A DNA stretch of 64,000 nt from positions 47,284,134-47,348,133 of the forward strand of contig CM031879.1 in assembly GCA_018697195.1 (NCBI GenBank), in the 5' to 3' direction. Position numbers and translations under genes: made by a program. This document shows, piece after piece, positions 12,305 through 23,383 of the stretch; position 1 is the first letter of the stretch, and every line of letters starts with the position of its first letter. The notes under the pieces were generated by a model. That model was not told where the DNA came from and made no database searches. It worked only from the letters and a program-made list of their open reading frames with translations. Source of the stretch: Certhia americana. Taxonomy: Eukaryota > Chordata > Aves > Passeriformes > Certhiidae.

Positions 12305-15076
12305 AAGAAGTAAGGTAATTTGAATTCAAATTCCAAGTTTCCACCAGGAGACATCCATTTAGAATTATGTCTGAGTTGGCTGCTGTGCCACTGGCCAGCC
12401 ATAAACTGAATACAAAAGATTTAAACCTTTTTAAACCTCATTATGTTGTAGGAAGGTGATAAGCAGAGGTCACCTGATGGGATTTGCTTATTAAGATTTT
12501 TATTATTAAAGAGTTAGCAAAGCCGGGTAAGTTATTAACAAAGCTGCTCAATCATTAAAACAATTTGTATTTTAAAAGAGGCACGACTTGCAAGGCTGGA
12601 AAGGTTGGCAAGGAATATTTCAGCCATGGGGAGCAAAAGACACACAGGTAATTATGATAAATATAAATAAACATTTTTAAACATTTTCATTTTTTGAGGC
12701 AGAAAATTTAGTCTTCTCCCTTTGAGCAGAGTTTCCCCCTTCCTTTTAAGGCCTTTTTTTCAGACTCAGTTTGATGAAGACTGGGCAGCAGTAAAATCAT
12801 CTTCTAATCAATAGCTATCTAATACCAACACACTCAGATGGTGCTGCTTATGCTTACAACTTTATTGAGATCCTTGTACTCTTTAATGTTCTTCTGCTAC
12901 TTCTATTAGTTGGAACCAAAAGATAGTGCCAGGAACAATTTTTATACATTAAAAAAAAGAGTAAAAAAAAAAAAAGTCTGTTTTGTCCTCATGAACTCAT
13001 GGAAAAAACTTGCCAATGGAGAGCTAGTGCACCTGTAAAGGCTCAAGGGCCAGACGACAAATGAAAAAATAATTTCCAACTTTCCTTTTAAAATCCACAT
13101 AATTTTAAAGCAATGGCTGTGGACTGGTGACCCGATGATGTAATGAGATTTCATGTCTGTGGCCCTGAGTAAACTTTTTAAAGCAACACCCTTACATGAT
13201 CTTACATCACTGTAACTCCCAATTACAATGAAAAGAGGGGGAAAATTCCTATTGCCAAGAAATAAATTCTACTTCAAACACAAACACATCTACACTCAGA
13301 CACAATCACAGGGAGGGACTGGCAGTGGTTCAGGTGACTACCTGGGTTTTACTCAGCAGAGATTGCACTGTATTGCCTTGGCCACAGCCACACTTCTTCA
13401 GTGACCCTATCAGATCAGAGATAAGAAAACATGTACCCCTAAAAGGCACCTGCCTTCCATACATTTGAAAAATCTCAGGAGACCTAGGGAGAGAGGACCA
13501 CCTTGGACAAATTCAGTCAGACAGATGCTTTGGGCACCATCAGGGTTCTCTCCAACGGGTCAAGGCAAACTTGCTAGTTTACACATTAGCTCCAAAGGCT
13601 CTGTGGACTGGGCAGATGAAGGGATGTTTTTCCCACCTTTGTGTTCTCCATACTCCTCAGGGATGTCCCACTGTGAGAACAGAGTGTTGTGGAGCTGGAC
13701 CTCCAGCTTCTGTCGCTGAGGAATGCATCATCTGATGTGAACACCAGCACAAGGAAGGGAAGGTTTAGGTCAGTGTTTTCATGTTTTTTATGCTTTTCTT
13801 CCAAATTTTTTTCCATGATGGTTTGTAGTAAAGAGCTTAACACTCCTCTTTGCTGGGGGTGAAAATGGGCGATCTTCTTTTCGAGGAGGGGCACTTGCAG
13901 TCTGACTAAGTTGGTCTGACAGGCGTTTCCCTGAGGCAGTCAGGCCAAACAAAGCTGTGCTCAGACACTTGACCTGCAAACAGGCCTGAGAACCCCCCCG
14001 AGCTGGTGAGTACTTCATGCCAAACTGCCAGGACCAATTTCAGGCTCTGCTAATGTCCAGAGCCAGAAGGAAAGGAGAAATCCCCTTTGGCAACCATTGT
14101 CCAGGGAACACTGGCAAGGAGAGAGAACTGTAGAGAGGGTCTGGGAGATTCAGCTATCTCACTCCCAAAATGTCCAGATCTACAATCAGAGCTGAGGGAC
14201 AATCCTGAACTTTGCCTGGCATTCACTTCTGCTTCAACAAAGTTAAGGAATGCTGCTGCTTTCATGTAGCTGCTTTGTTCCATCCAACAGGCCACTGCTA
14301 GCGGGCGTTTGGAAGAAGGCTAAAACCCTCAGTCAGCAGAAATTGTTTCCTGTTGATTTTCCAGTGCTCCCTGTATTTTTAACTTTGTGGGTTTTGTAGC
14401 CCGATGACTTCCCTTGGCTGGGATTTCAGCCCTGAGATCATCTCCAGCCTGAGTTTACCTTGCAGACAAAGAGGTCTTTGAAAGCAGCCCATGCAGATAG
14501 AGTGACAGGTAACTATGCATAAAACAGGAGAGCCCAGCTCCCTGTGGCCTTGCAGAGTCATTTGCATTAGGAATCATGGAACAGAAGAAGGCATTGCATT
14601 AACCTGATGGTGTTTTATACTTGCTTTGCAGCAGTGCCAGTGGCTGCAAAAACATTCAGGGCAAGAGCAAACCACGTGTGACAAACGTGACACAATATGT
14701 CTCGAAGAATAATGTAATAAGACTGTGGGAGTAGAAATATTTCATACCTCTGCGAGGCTCAGCTATGAGATGATGCCTACAGCTGCTTTGATCATAGTTT
14801 TGTCAAAAATGCCTCCTTCAGGTATTCAGAATCACAAGACTCTCCAAATCATTTGGACTGAAGCTTAAGGTACTCTCAGTTTCCATCAGCGTCCTCTTAT
14901 GTGCTGGAGATCTTTTTGGTGAGCTATTTTAGAGTGTCTGTTTCTGTTTCCTGATATTAAAACAAGGAAGATTTTGTCATTTTCAATCACTCAATAGTAG
15001 AAATGCCTGGCTTGGTAGCTGTGCCTGTTAGTGATTTAAGGAAAGCACATGTTCAAGGTGTATTTTAAGCATTTCT

Positions 15077-15243
15077 CATAGAATAACAGAAAGTTGTGTT
15101 GGAAGGATTTCAAGACATCACATAGTCTTTCTCTCTTTCCTAAGGCATGACCAGCTCTGCCTCTGCCATTGTGTGCAGATACTGCATAACCTTCTTCTGT
15201 CTCCCATAGATGAACCTCCTCAGGCAGTCTGTACCTTAACAAC
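15077..15243 (-). mobile_element. Old CR1 LINE fragment
   Basis: The plus strand reads 'catagaataacagaaagttgtgttggaaggattt', then 'ggcatgaccagctctgcctctgcc' and 'acctcctcaggcagtctgtacc'. This follows the order of a minus-strand CR1 3' end (tail, 'caaggcaggaccagctctgcc', 'acctccctaggcaatttgttcc'). It is strongly diverged, so limits and subfamily are uncertain. Confidence 0.6.
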
Positions 15244-15406
15244 AATGGAAAATTTTCCCAAAGCCCAATCTAGATCTCTCCCCTTCCCTTTTAAGACAGC
15301 AATTTTTTTTGTGTCCATTACTTCTTTCTGCAGAACCTGAAGACTTATTCCTCAAAGACTTGCCTTGTCTTTTCTTTTTTCTTCTTTTTTTCTTTTTTCT
15401 TTTTTC

Positions 15407-15417
<11 letters not shown>

Positions 15418-15437
<20 letters not shown>

Positions 15438-15536
15438 CTTTTCTTTTCTTTTCTTTTCTTTTCTTTTCTTTTCTTTTCTTTTCTTTTCTTTTCTTTTCTT
15501 TTCTTTTCTTTTCTTTTCTTTTCTTTTCTTTTCTTT
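15418..15536 (-). repeat. (AAAAG)n pentanucleotide tract, about 23 units
   Basis: The plus strand is a pure CTTTT repeat with C every five bases from 15418 to 15533, about 119 bases in total. Irregular C/T-rich DNA precedes it from about 15368. Because the unit is 5 bases, each frame of the purine strand reads a 15-base cycle, giving long Lys/Glu/Arg (KEKKR) open frames that are artefacts. In the SYN3 sense direction the tract reads AAAAG and sits deep in the intron between the second and third coding exons. Confidence 0.97.
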
Positions 15537-18500
15537 AATAGTCCCATTCTTGTAAGATTTTCTTGCAGATGACATTTTTTCTGTGAATTGGTCAGAGTTG
15601 TTGCTGTCACTGTGATTCTCTCTGGCAGGTCAACAACTTCCTCCATTTGTAATACTGACAACCATATGCTTGAGTATGGATTTGTCATACATGCAGCAGT
15701 GTGACTATTTTTTAACTCATATTCTGGCTGAGATCCACTGTAATCCTTGCATTGCTTTGTCTAGGCTACTGACTAGCCTGGTCCGTGCCATGGCTTAGAC
15801 ATTTGGGATGAAGAATTGCTACTGTATAATCAAATCTCATACATTCCTCTATGGATTTTATGCCTTATTTTTTGGTGGATCTTCCAGTATGTACAAGGAA
15901 AGTCCCACATGAGGCTGCATTCCTAAAGCAGCACATTTCCCTACAACCATCTCAAGGGGAAAGTAAGCAATCCCTCAATCTTGCACAGGCAGAAAGGTGA
16001 GCAGATAGTTTGGATGCCTGTGGGATGAGGGCTGAGGCTCTGTAAGCATGCAGAATTAGAGATTACACATACTGATTCCCTGTGTCTCTTCCTGAGACAT
16101 TTTTCTTCGGGCAGACACCCTGCTCCCCACCTTCCCCCAGTACCAGGATTGCTCCCTGGGAGAAAAGAATGGAGAGAGCCCATCTGTGATGTGAATACTG
16201 CTTTGTGGCTCCAAGAGCAGCTTCCACAAGTGCTCTTCACAAGTCCTGAAGCTAGGAAGCATTCTCCTAGGCTAGAGACAATGCTGGTGCTGGAGGTCCA
16301 TGTTCCTTCACTGTGTGAACACCTTTTGGTGCATCAGCTCTGATGGCATTCAGAATTGTCTATTGAGTTTTCATTTCAGAAGTTATGTGACCGACTAAAA
16401 ATTTGATGTTTAGGAAAAGCACATTTCTAAATATTTTGATCTCAGGAAATGGCTTAAAACTATGAACTCTGTAAACTTCTAAAAACCAATGGAAATTAAA
16501 AAAAGAAGACAGTATTAATTTAAGAAAATAATGATTTTAGAGTAATTCTTGCTAATTCTCCAGGCCCCTTTGTTCATGGTTTCTAAATGCTTGCATGTGG
16601 CAAGCTATGACAACTCTGTTGCTGTTTTTGAACTGCTTTCTGGCATTCAGTTGGAAAAAACTCCAAACCTTAAACATATAATGAATAAAAATTACACCGT
16701 TGTTTGACAAGAGGCTAGTTTTCCTTTCATCATACACAGACCTGTCAGACTCTATCTTTTGAAAGGACCATTTTACAGCACATATGAAAATACCTCTTTA
16801 GGGCGGGAAGTACAATGGAGCTGGAATTCATGATTTGTATTACAATTATCTTCTGTGACTGCCAAGTACAACTTTTTTCCCGACAATGCTGCCAATGGAG
16901 TCATAATCTATACCACAAGACTTTTCCAGAAGCATGTACATAGGAGTTCAATGAATACTCATTCCCTGAAAATAAACTGAACAGTGGGAACAAGTGAATG
17001 AGCTGTGCAAGAAAAATGCGTGTCAGACGGACAGACGGACCCACCTCGTCACAGCAGGAAATGGTGGGATGGAGACGAGTGAATAAACAACAGGAATAAA
17101 AATGTAGATGGATCTTTTGGCTTCAGGATTCCCCTTTCACACTTTTCACCCCTCTCCATTATCAATTAGCCAATGCCAGGAAAGATGTCTCTGAACATAT
17201 TGAAATTCCTTTGGGAAATATCTGCAGGACAGGTACCCTGAAGGTGGTGGATTCTCTCTAAGAGGTGCTGCTTGCTCTTGCCTGCTGTGTCCTTCATTGG
17301 TCCATGCAGGGCACAGGACTGAAAAAGCCCATCAGAACCAGAGGGTCTAACACCTTGCTATGCTTGGCACCTAGAAACCCTTACTTGCACCAAGGTATTG
17401 CACTCATGTCTCCTTTATCCTCTCTTATGGCAAGAGAAACAAACTCAACTCTTCCAATCTCCTCTCAAAAGCCAGATCTCCATGTGATTCTGTGCCATCC
17501 CAGTGACCCTGCTGCGCACATCTCCTGTGTTGCAGACATCACTCTTCCAGACAGGTGTCAAGTGTCCCACTCATCTGCCCCCCACCCTCAGGGTTAGGGC
17601 CTGATGGGTCTGTGGCTGTCCAGGTCTCAGCCCCAACTCTCTCACCCTCCTCTGCTTGCCTGTGGGTGTGCTGGGGGATATAAGGTAACAAGGCATTCCC
17701 CTGGAGCATGTCTAATACCCAAGGAGACCCTACACAAGGTATGTGATGATCCAGAAATCCAGGGTTTAATTTCCTCTGGGACAGCATGGAGAGGGTGGGG
17801 AAGGATGTGCTGAATTCAGTTTCTCTCTAATGAGGGAAAACATCTGACGGAGCATAAAGCCTATGGGATTGCTCCTCCCCTCCTGTCCTCTGGCCAATGA
17901 AAAATGGAGGAGATAAAAACAAAATTGTTTTTGTGAGAGACTAAAAGCAATCTGGTCTAACTCCTGTGGCACTTTAAGATTCTTCTTTAAGTTCAACTTA
18001 GCCTTAGAGCCATTTATTTGAACTTATGCTTTTCATTTCTAAAAGAACTTCTTTAGTATTTGTATTTCTAGAGGAAAGAACTGGAGATGCATACATTGCA
18101 GTTCTGAAAGCTAGAAATCACCAGGCAAGTAAAAGCAACAACGTGGATCAAAATCTAAGCAGCTTATTTTTAGCATAAAATAGAGATAGTATTTTTAGAC
18201 TCAGCTGTTCTCTTAAAGCTTAGAGCTTTACCCACACTGAGTAAAACTTAAATAATCAGGGTTTTAATCAGAATAGGTCAAATAGATTTTCACTTTTGGA
18301 TCAGTGTTTCAATCAGTCTCATGAACAACTATCATTGCTACAGAAGTGGAAAAATACCCAAATAAGCAAAATGTAATCCAAACTGCCTCAAAAGAAAAAG
18401 GGGTCATGACTCAGGAGAGTGCTTGGACTGGCTTTACACCACCAAAGCCTTTCACCTCTCTCCCTGCAGCCAGTAGGAAGAATGCAATGGCACTGCTTGC

Positions 18501-19827
18501 CTGGTTTCACTAAATGGTGGATGATAATAAAGCCTGCAGCCTTTAAAGCACATTATAAATATTGTTTCAGTGTTACACTGAAGATCAGAAGAGAAGGAAC
18601 AAAGGTGGAAACAAAGCCAGGCTTCACATTCGTTTTCACGAATGACAGGAGAGTGGTGGACATACCACAGTGTCCCTGCCAGCTCTCTCCTCACCCACTG
18701 GCACTAGCGGATACCCACAGCACCCCTGTCTCTTCCTGGGGACAATGGATGTGAAGAATTAGGGCCTGGGGTTGCTATCAAGGTCATGCAATTCACTAAG
18801 TGCTAAAGAACCAGAAAACCTTATTTTAGAGTCCATAAAACCTATTTTCATTCAAGCTAAGACCAGCAGAAGCAGCTCCCTGAGCAGCAGGATGGCATTT
18901 AACAGTATCTTTCCTGTGTGTTACCCAGTCTCTAACATGAACTGGATTCACCTCTTGCAGAAATTTTGTATCTTGAAACATCTGCCTGTTCGTCGAATTC
19001 AACTGAAGTGAGCCAATGCGTTCCACAGAGCTGGGTGTGGGGGCAGGCAGAGCAGGATCACATATGTCCTGCATTCCTCAGGGGAGGCAGCCTGGAGAGC
19101 TGGTAGAGGTGTACAACCAGAGTAGATAACTGACCTCCCGCTGCTGAGAGAGGGAGGGACACTGCTGCTTTCAGCACTCCTGTTCCATTACAAATAAGTG
19201 ATGTCGCGACTTTCAAAAAATATCACTGACTACCCTGTTCTGCTTCCCCCACAGATTGCTAAAATGGCTTGCTTAGAAAGAATTAAGATGTAACAGAGAT
19301 GGATATGAAAGAGAAGGAGAAAAAGTTCAAACCAACTACTGAACATCCTGGAAGAATGGCAAAAGAGTTAGCATGGTCAGTAAAAATAAGGCAGTGGCTT
19401 TTTCCCAATGTGGTTTTTCAAGAGTATTTAACATTTGGATATTTCCTTTCATTGCTTTTTGCCATTCAAACTTCTTTGTTATTTAGATTTTCAGATCAAA
19501 AGTGGTTTGTCTCCTATAAAATCTAAAAAAAGTTCCTTAGGAAAACTGTATTTCCGGCTGAGTTAATAATGTGTGGTTATCTGAAACAGGATCAAACGGA
19601 AAAAATGAAAAAACTAAATGACCTAACTGAGCAGACCAAATGGCTCAAGAGGTGCCTAAGAGTCAAGCTCTCTGTTGGAGAGTTTATTCAGAACTGAACA
19701 GCCAAGTTAAGGCTTGTGCACTATGGCATAGTCTGTATGCCATTCAGGGGAGAGGTATAGGAGTGAAGACTGGTAAGCTGGGAACTCACAGAGAAAGATG
19801 CAGACCATGTCAATGAACACAGTTATT

Positions 19828-19829
<2 letters not shown>

Positions 19830-19876
<47 letters not shown>
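19830..19876 (+). repeat. Poly(T), 47 bases
   Basis: This is the longest homopolymer of the window. Read on the minus strand it is a poly(A) run preceded 28 bases upstream by ATTAAA (19910-19905). Confidence 0.96.
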
Positions 19877-19879
<3 letters not shown>

Positions 19880-20932
19880 TTTCATAAGAAAGTTGTGGAA
19901 GAACTTTAATTTTTCAGGTAGAGAGAGTCAGCATTTATCTTCAGGGGACCTGTTCCCACAACAGCTTAGGCTCCTGGACTGCTTGTGGAAGGGGCAAAGA
20001 AGTTAGGAAGACTCCAAATAAATAGGGTTGGAGCAATGAATGAAAATTAAATATCAAGAAACACTGAGCAAGGATGGATAGACAAAATAAGAAGAGAACA
20101 AAAAGCCAGAGTCTGAAGGAAGCAGTGCCTCTCTCTTGACCTTAGCAATATGCAAGAGGGGCCTGGGTCAGATTCAAGAACTGCCCTTGACAATGCAGCT
20201 TCTGTGTTTCCCTGGAGAGATCATGATCCAGATGGGAAAAGTCATCATCCTTCTCCTTCTGAGGTCTGGAGGAGTCAAGAGCAGCTCCCTTCCCACTAAA
20301 TGGAGGCTGGGCTGCCTAATCTGAGTGGCAGAGAGGGGAAAAGTGGATATAGACAGGATCCTTGTTTTCCATTCTTCAACTGTTTTCCATTCCTACCCAC
20401 TGGGGGCTTCATTCCCTTGGGCAAAGGTGCAATTACTATGTCTATATTTAATGAAAGCTGCAGGGGTCTGGCCATGGTCCTCACCAGCAAAAATGCATTA
20501 TGGTCCTTGCTTGAAGTAATTTGTTGCCTCATCTAGAACGTGGGTATTCAGTCTATGTGAAGAATTTCGAGAGGTAAACTGGGAAAGCCTCTCTACAAGT
20601 CTGTGGGGAAATGTGATAAGCTACCTTGTGATGGTGGCAAGGGTCACAGCTTGATCCCCCAGCAGGGATCAAGAGTCCACTTCTGACCTTCTGCACTCAC
20701 CAGTCATTTGAAGGCAGTTCCTTTATAAGGACCTAAAGTGCAAGAACATTTGAGGAGAAGGATTATGAAGAGAAAGGCAGAGACTGGAGGTTTAAGAAAG
20801 AATTAATAGGCCATTTTGAGGAGTACCAGGTCTGCCTTTGAATCTGAACCTGCTTTGAGTGATGGAGAGGGTTGAAGGGAAAACCTAAATTATTTGATTT
20901 CATGCTTCAAAGTGAGTAGCATGGTTTTTAGG

Positions 20933-20970
20933 TTTTTTTTTTTTTTTTTGTTTTTGTTTTTTTTTTTCTT
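20933..20970 (+). repeat. T-rich low-complexity stretch
   Basis: T runs are broken by single G bases, then C. It is intronic. Confidence 0.9.
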
Positions 20971-21241
20971 ATTCTCTTTTAAGATAATTGCTAAGGCAGC
21001 CAACAAAATAAAGACTTTGATAAGGAAATGCCAGAAAGAATTATTCTGGCTAATGCTACCCAGACTGACAAGTGGGGTATCTATAAAAAAGAAAAATCTG
21101 CCCCAGACACAGTTTGATCAGAACATGTGTACTCATGAACAGTCATAGACAACAGGACAGGACCCCTTTGAAAAGAGAAGAAACACCTTTTCAAGGGCAA
21201 TGGGTGCAGAGAAAATCTTCAAAACACCTACATAATAATCT

Positions 21242-21243
<2 letters not shown>

Positions 21244-21273
<30 letters not shown>
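21244..21273 (+). repeat. (AC)15 microsatellite
   Basis: Fifteen perfect AC units lie in the intron, about 490 bases from the second coding exon. Confidence 0.97.
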
Positions 21274-21277
<4 letters not shown>

Positions 21278-21759
21278 GAATCAACAGCCTTATAAGACCA
21301 GAAAATATCAGGTCATTCAAACAACATTCAGCAGCTTTCTTTATCCACCCAAACATTTTTATAGTCCTAATGAGTATAAAACAAGCCTATAATTCCTCAG
21401 GATCACAATCTTATCCCTACATCACTTTTCTTATGCCTGCTTTCAAGATGGGTGCCTGCAGGTGATGATCGTTAAAAGAATTTCTCTTTTGGCAATAGCA
21501 TCCAGTCTCAGTCAGTACTGGACTTTTCTCTGACAGACACTGCACCAACACAGAGTTGGGGACAGACCCCAACATGAAGAGGCTTCAGCTGGAATGAGTG
21601 CCTGGTCCCAAGGCTAACAGGGAAACACAATGTGTACAGTGTCCAGTGGAGCACACAAAAAAAACAGGCTCTGAACCTCATTACAGTTCCTGGGACAGAT
21701 TACCTCTCCCTAGCCATGTCCACATACATCCCTTAGAGAGAAATTCACTTGCCACTGAC

Positions 21760-21817
21760 CTGTTCCACTCGGATATCAACCTCTCCATTCACCTTCTTCC
21801 CCTGGAAATATTTGGCC
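21760..21817 (-). CDS. SYN3: Synapsin III, second coding exon (residues 106-125)
   Basis: This is a 58-base exon bounded by acceptor TTCTGCAG|GG and donor GAACAG|GTCAGT. Its first G completes the Trp codon left open by the previous exon; the other 19 codons read AKYFQGKKVNGEVDIRVEQ. This is the conserved start of the synapsin C domain, whose mammalian SYN3 counterpart reads SKYFHGKKVNGE. It ends in phase 0. The exon is small but its phase, splice sites and homology agree, so I regard it as firm. The fold is the N-terminal lobe that precedes the ATP-grasp half and takes part in dimerisation in the family. Confidence 0.95.
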
Positions 21818-22905
21818 CTGCAGAAGAAACAAGAGAGACAAACATGGTGAAATAATATTTTTGGCTTTCATTACATACTGTTTTGCTTCTGCATTTCCCT
21901 TTTTGCTGAAGAATTTCTATCCGGGTCACAGCATGTTTTTCTAATTCCTATCTTCTTTTAGCTTTCTGTTCTCCAGGAGAAACCTGCCAAGCCAGATGAA
22001 AACCACATTGGAAAGTGCCTTCAAGGCTTGTTACTTTTTCATTTAATTTTCAAACTGAAAACCAAATGTTCTCCTAATCTTTTCCAGGGAACAACTCTAA
22101 TCAGTGATTCCTTGCTATATATCATTTAATACTCAATCTTCATTCTGTAAAAGGAGAGCAACATACGGCATAGCATCAAGAACTTCCGATGTTGAGCAAG
22201 GAGATTTATCATCCCAGCTGAAGCTGTTGTGAAGCCTGTACTCATGCTCTCTCACTTCAGAGCTACTTTCCACTTCTGTTTCTTTTTGTTATTGATTTAG
22301 GGAAACTGTATCTGCATCTCTACAGTGTCAATGATGAGGGATCTCATCTCCTGGACTGAGAAACTGTGTTTGCTTTGGGGTTAACACTACTGTGAGAAGA
22401 ACATACACCTTCCACCACCTCTGTTCCTATCTCCCCACACTATGCAGACAACAAATCACTTCTAGAAGGTTGTTCATGCAAGAGGAAGGCTGCCAGTAGT
22501 GCTGGAGAAGAAAACAGAGGAAAAGGACAGGCAGTTTTAGCTTTTTGTATTCATATTTGGTAGTATAATGACCTTTATATTAATTGGTTAGTGGGAAAAT
22601 TGCCAATATAAATTTTCCTGTGAATATTTCTCCCCAATTCTTCCTCTCATCAAACAAGCTTGACAGAAGAAAATATGAATTTATTTTGTCAGTCCTCCTC
22701 CCCTATAAACTTTCAGAAGGCCATGTAGGCTCCAAAGGGCTCTTCTATTTGGAAAGCATTGAAAACAGTTTAGCCCTGCAAGAGCTGTTTCCAGTTGAAC
22801 AGAACTTCTGAGTTCTGTTTCCAATTGGCAAAGACAGGACAGAGTAACAAAGTAAAGGAAAATGAGGGGAAGCCGGCTTTGCTCCCTATTTTATGGTATA
22901 AGCAA

Positions 22906-22924
22906 AAATAAATAAATAAATAAA
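22906..22924 (+). repeat. (AAAT)n microsatellite
   Basis: Nearly five AAAT units. Confidence 0.9.
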
Positions 22925-23346
22925 AAACCCCAAAAGCTGGCTCACATTTTTACTATGTGTCTATTTTTTCCAATAAAAAAGGAGAGACAGTAGGAAGGAA
23001 ATTTACCCCATGGCAGAAACACACCAGTTTATAGCTGAAGGCTCCCCTGCCCCAGAAATGTGACATGTAAATAAAAAAGTTGTTTTGTCATTCTGTCCCA
23101 AAATGAAACCAAAATTTTTCATTATAATAAAAAAATACATTTAAAATGTCAAAAGTTCTCTGCTTAATTCTAACAAGGACATCTGAATGCTGTATCACAC
23201 TTCCCTTCCCAGATAGCCCATCCATCAGCATGGTGCAAATAGGACTTCTGCATAGGTGAGGGACAATGTAGCAGCCAGGTGTAACCAAGATCAGGTGACT
23301 CAAACCACCCGTTTGGTACAAAAAGCAGATCTCTGGCCGTTTTTCC

Positions 23347-23349
<3 letters not shown>

Positions 23350-23376
<27 letters not shown>
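23350..23376 (+). repeat. Poly(T), 27 bases
   Basis: Homopolymer in the intron after the first coding exon. No polyadenylation-like hexamer lies close by on the minus strand. Confidence 0.95.

Positions 23377-23383
<7 letters not shown>

Larger units (their letters stand above)
11987..21759 (-). other. SYN3: SYN3 intron between second and third coding exons (9.8 kb)
   Basis: The intron runs from donor GTCAGT at 21759 to acceptor CAG at 11987. It contains poly(T) (12087-12109), an AAT microsatellite (12280-12304), an AT-rich block that could be conserved non-coding sequence (12420-12680), a decayed CR1 fragment (15077-15243), the pentanucleotide tract at 15418-15536, a 47-base poly(T) (19830-19876), T-rich DNA (20933-20970) and an AC dinucleotide run (21244-21273). 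I see nothing nameable in 12700-15070, 15550-19820 or 19920-20930. Confidence 0.85.

Noticed and set aside
12317..12332. Perfect 16-bp palindrome AATTTGAATTCAAATT
   Set aside because: About one such palindrome is expected by chance in AT-rich DNA of this length and it matches no known dimeric binding site.
15236..15688. Lys/Glu/Arg-rich and Phe/Leu-rich open frames over the pentanucleotide tract
   Set aside because: A 5-base repeat lacking stop words is open in all frames of a strand; there is no coding signal outside the repeat.
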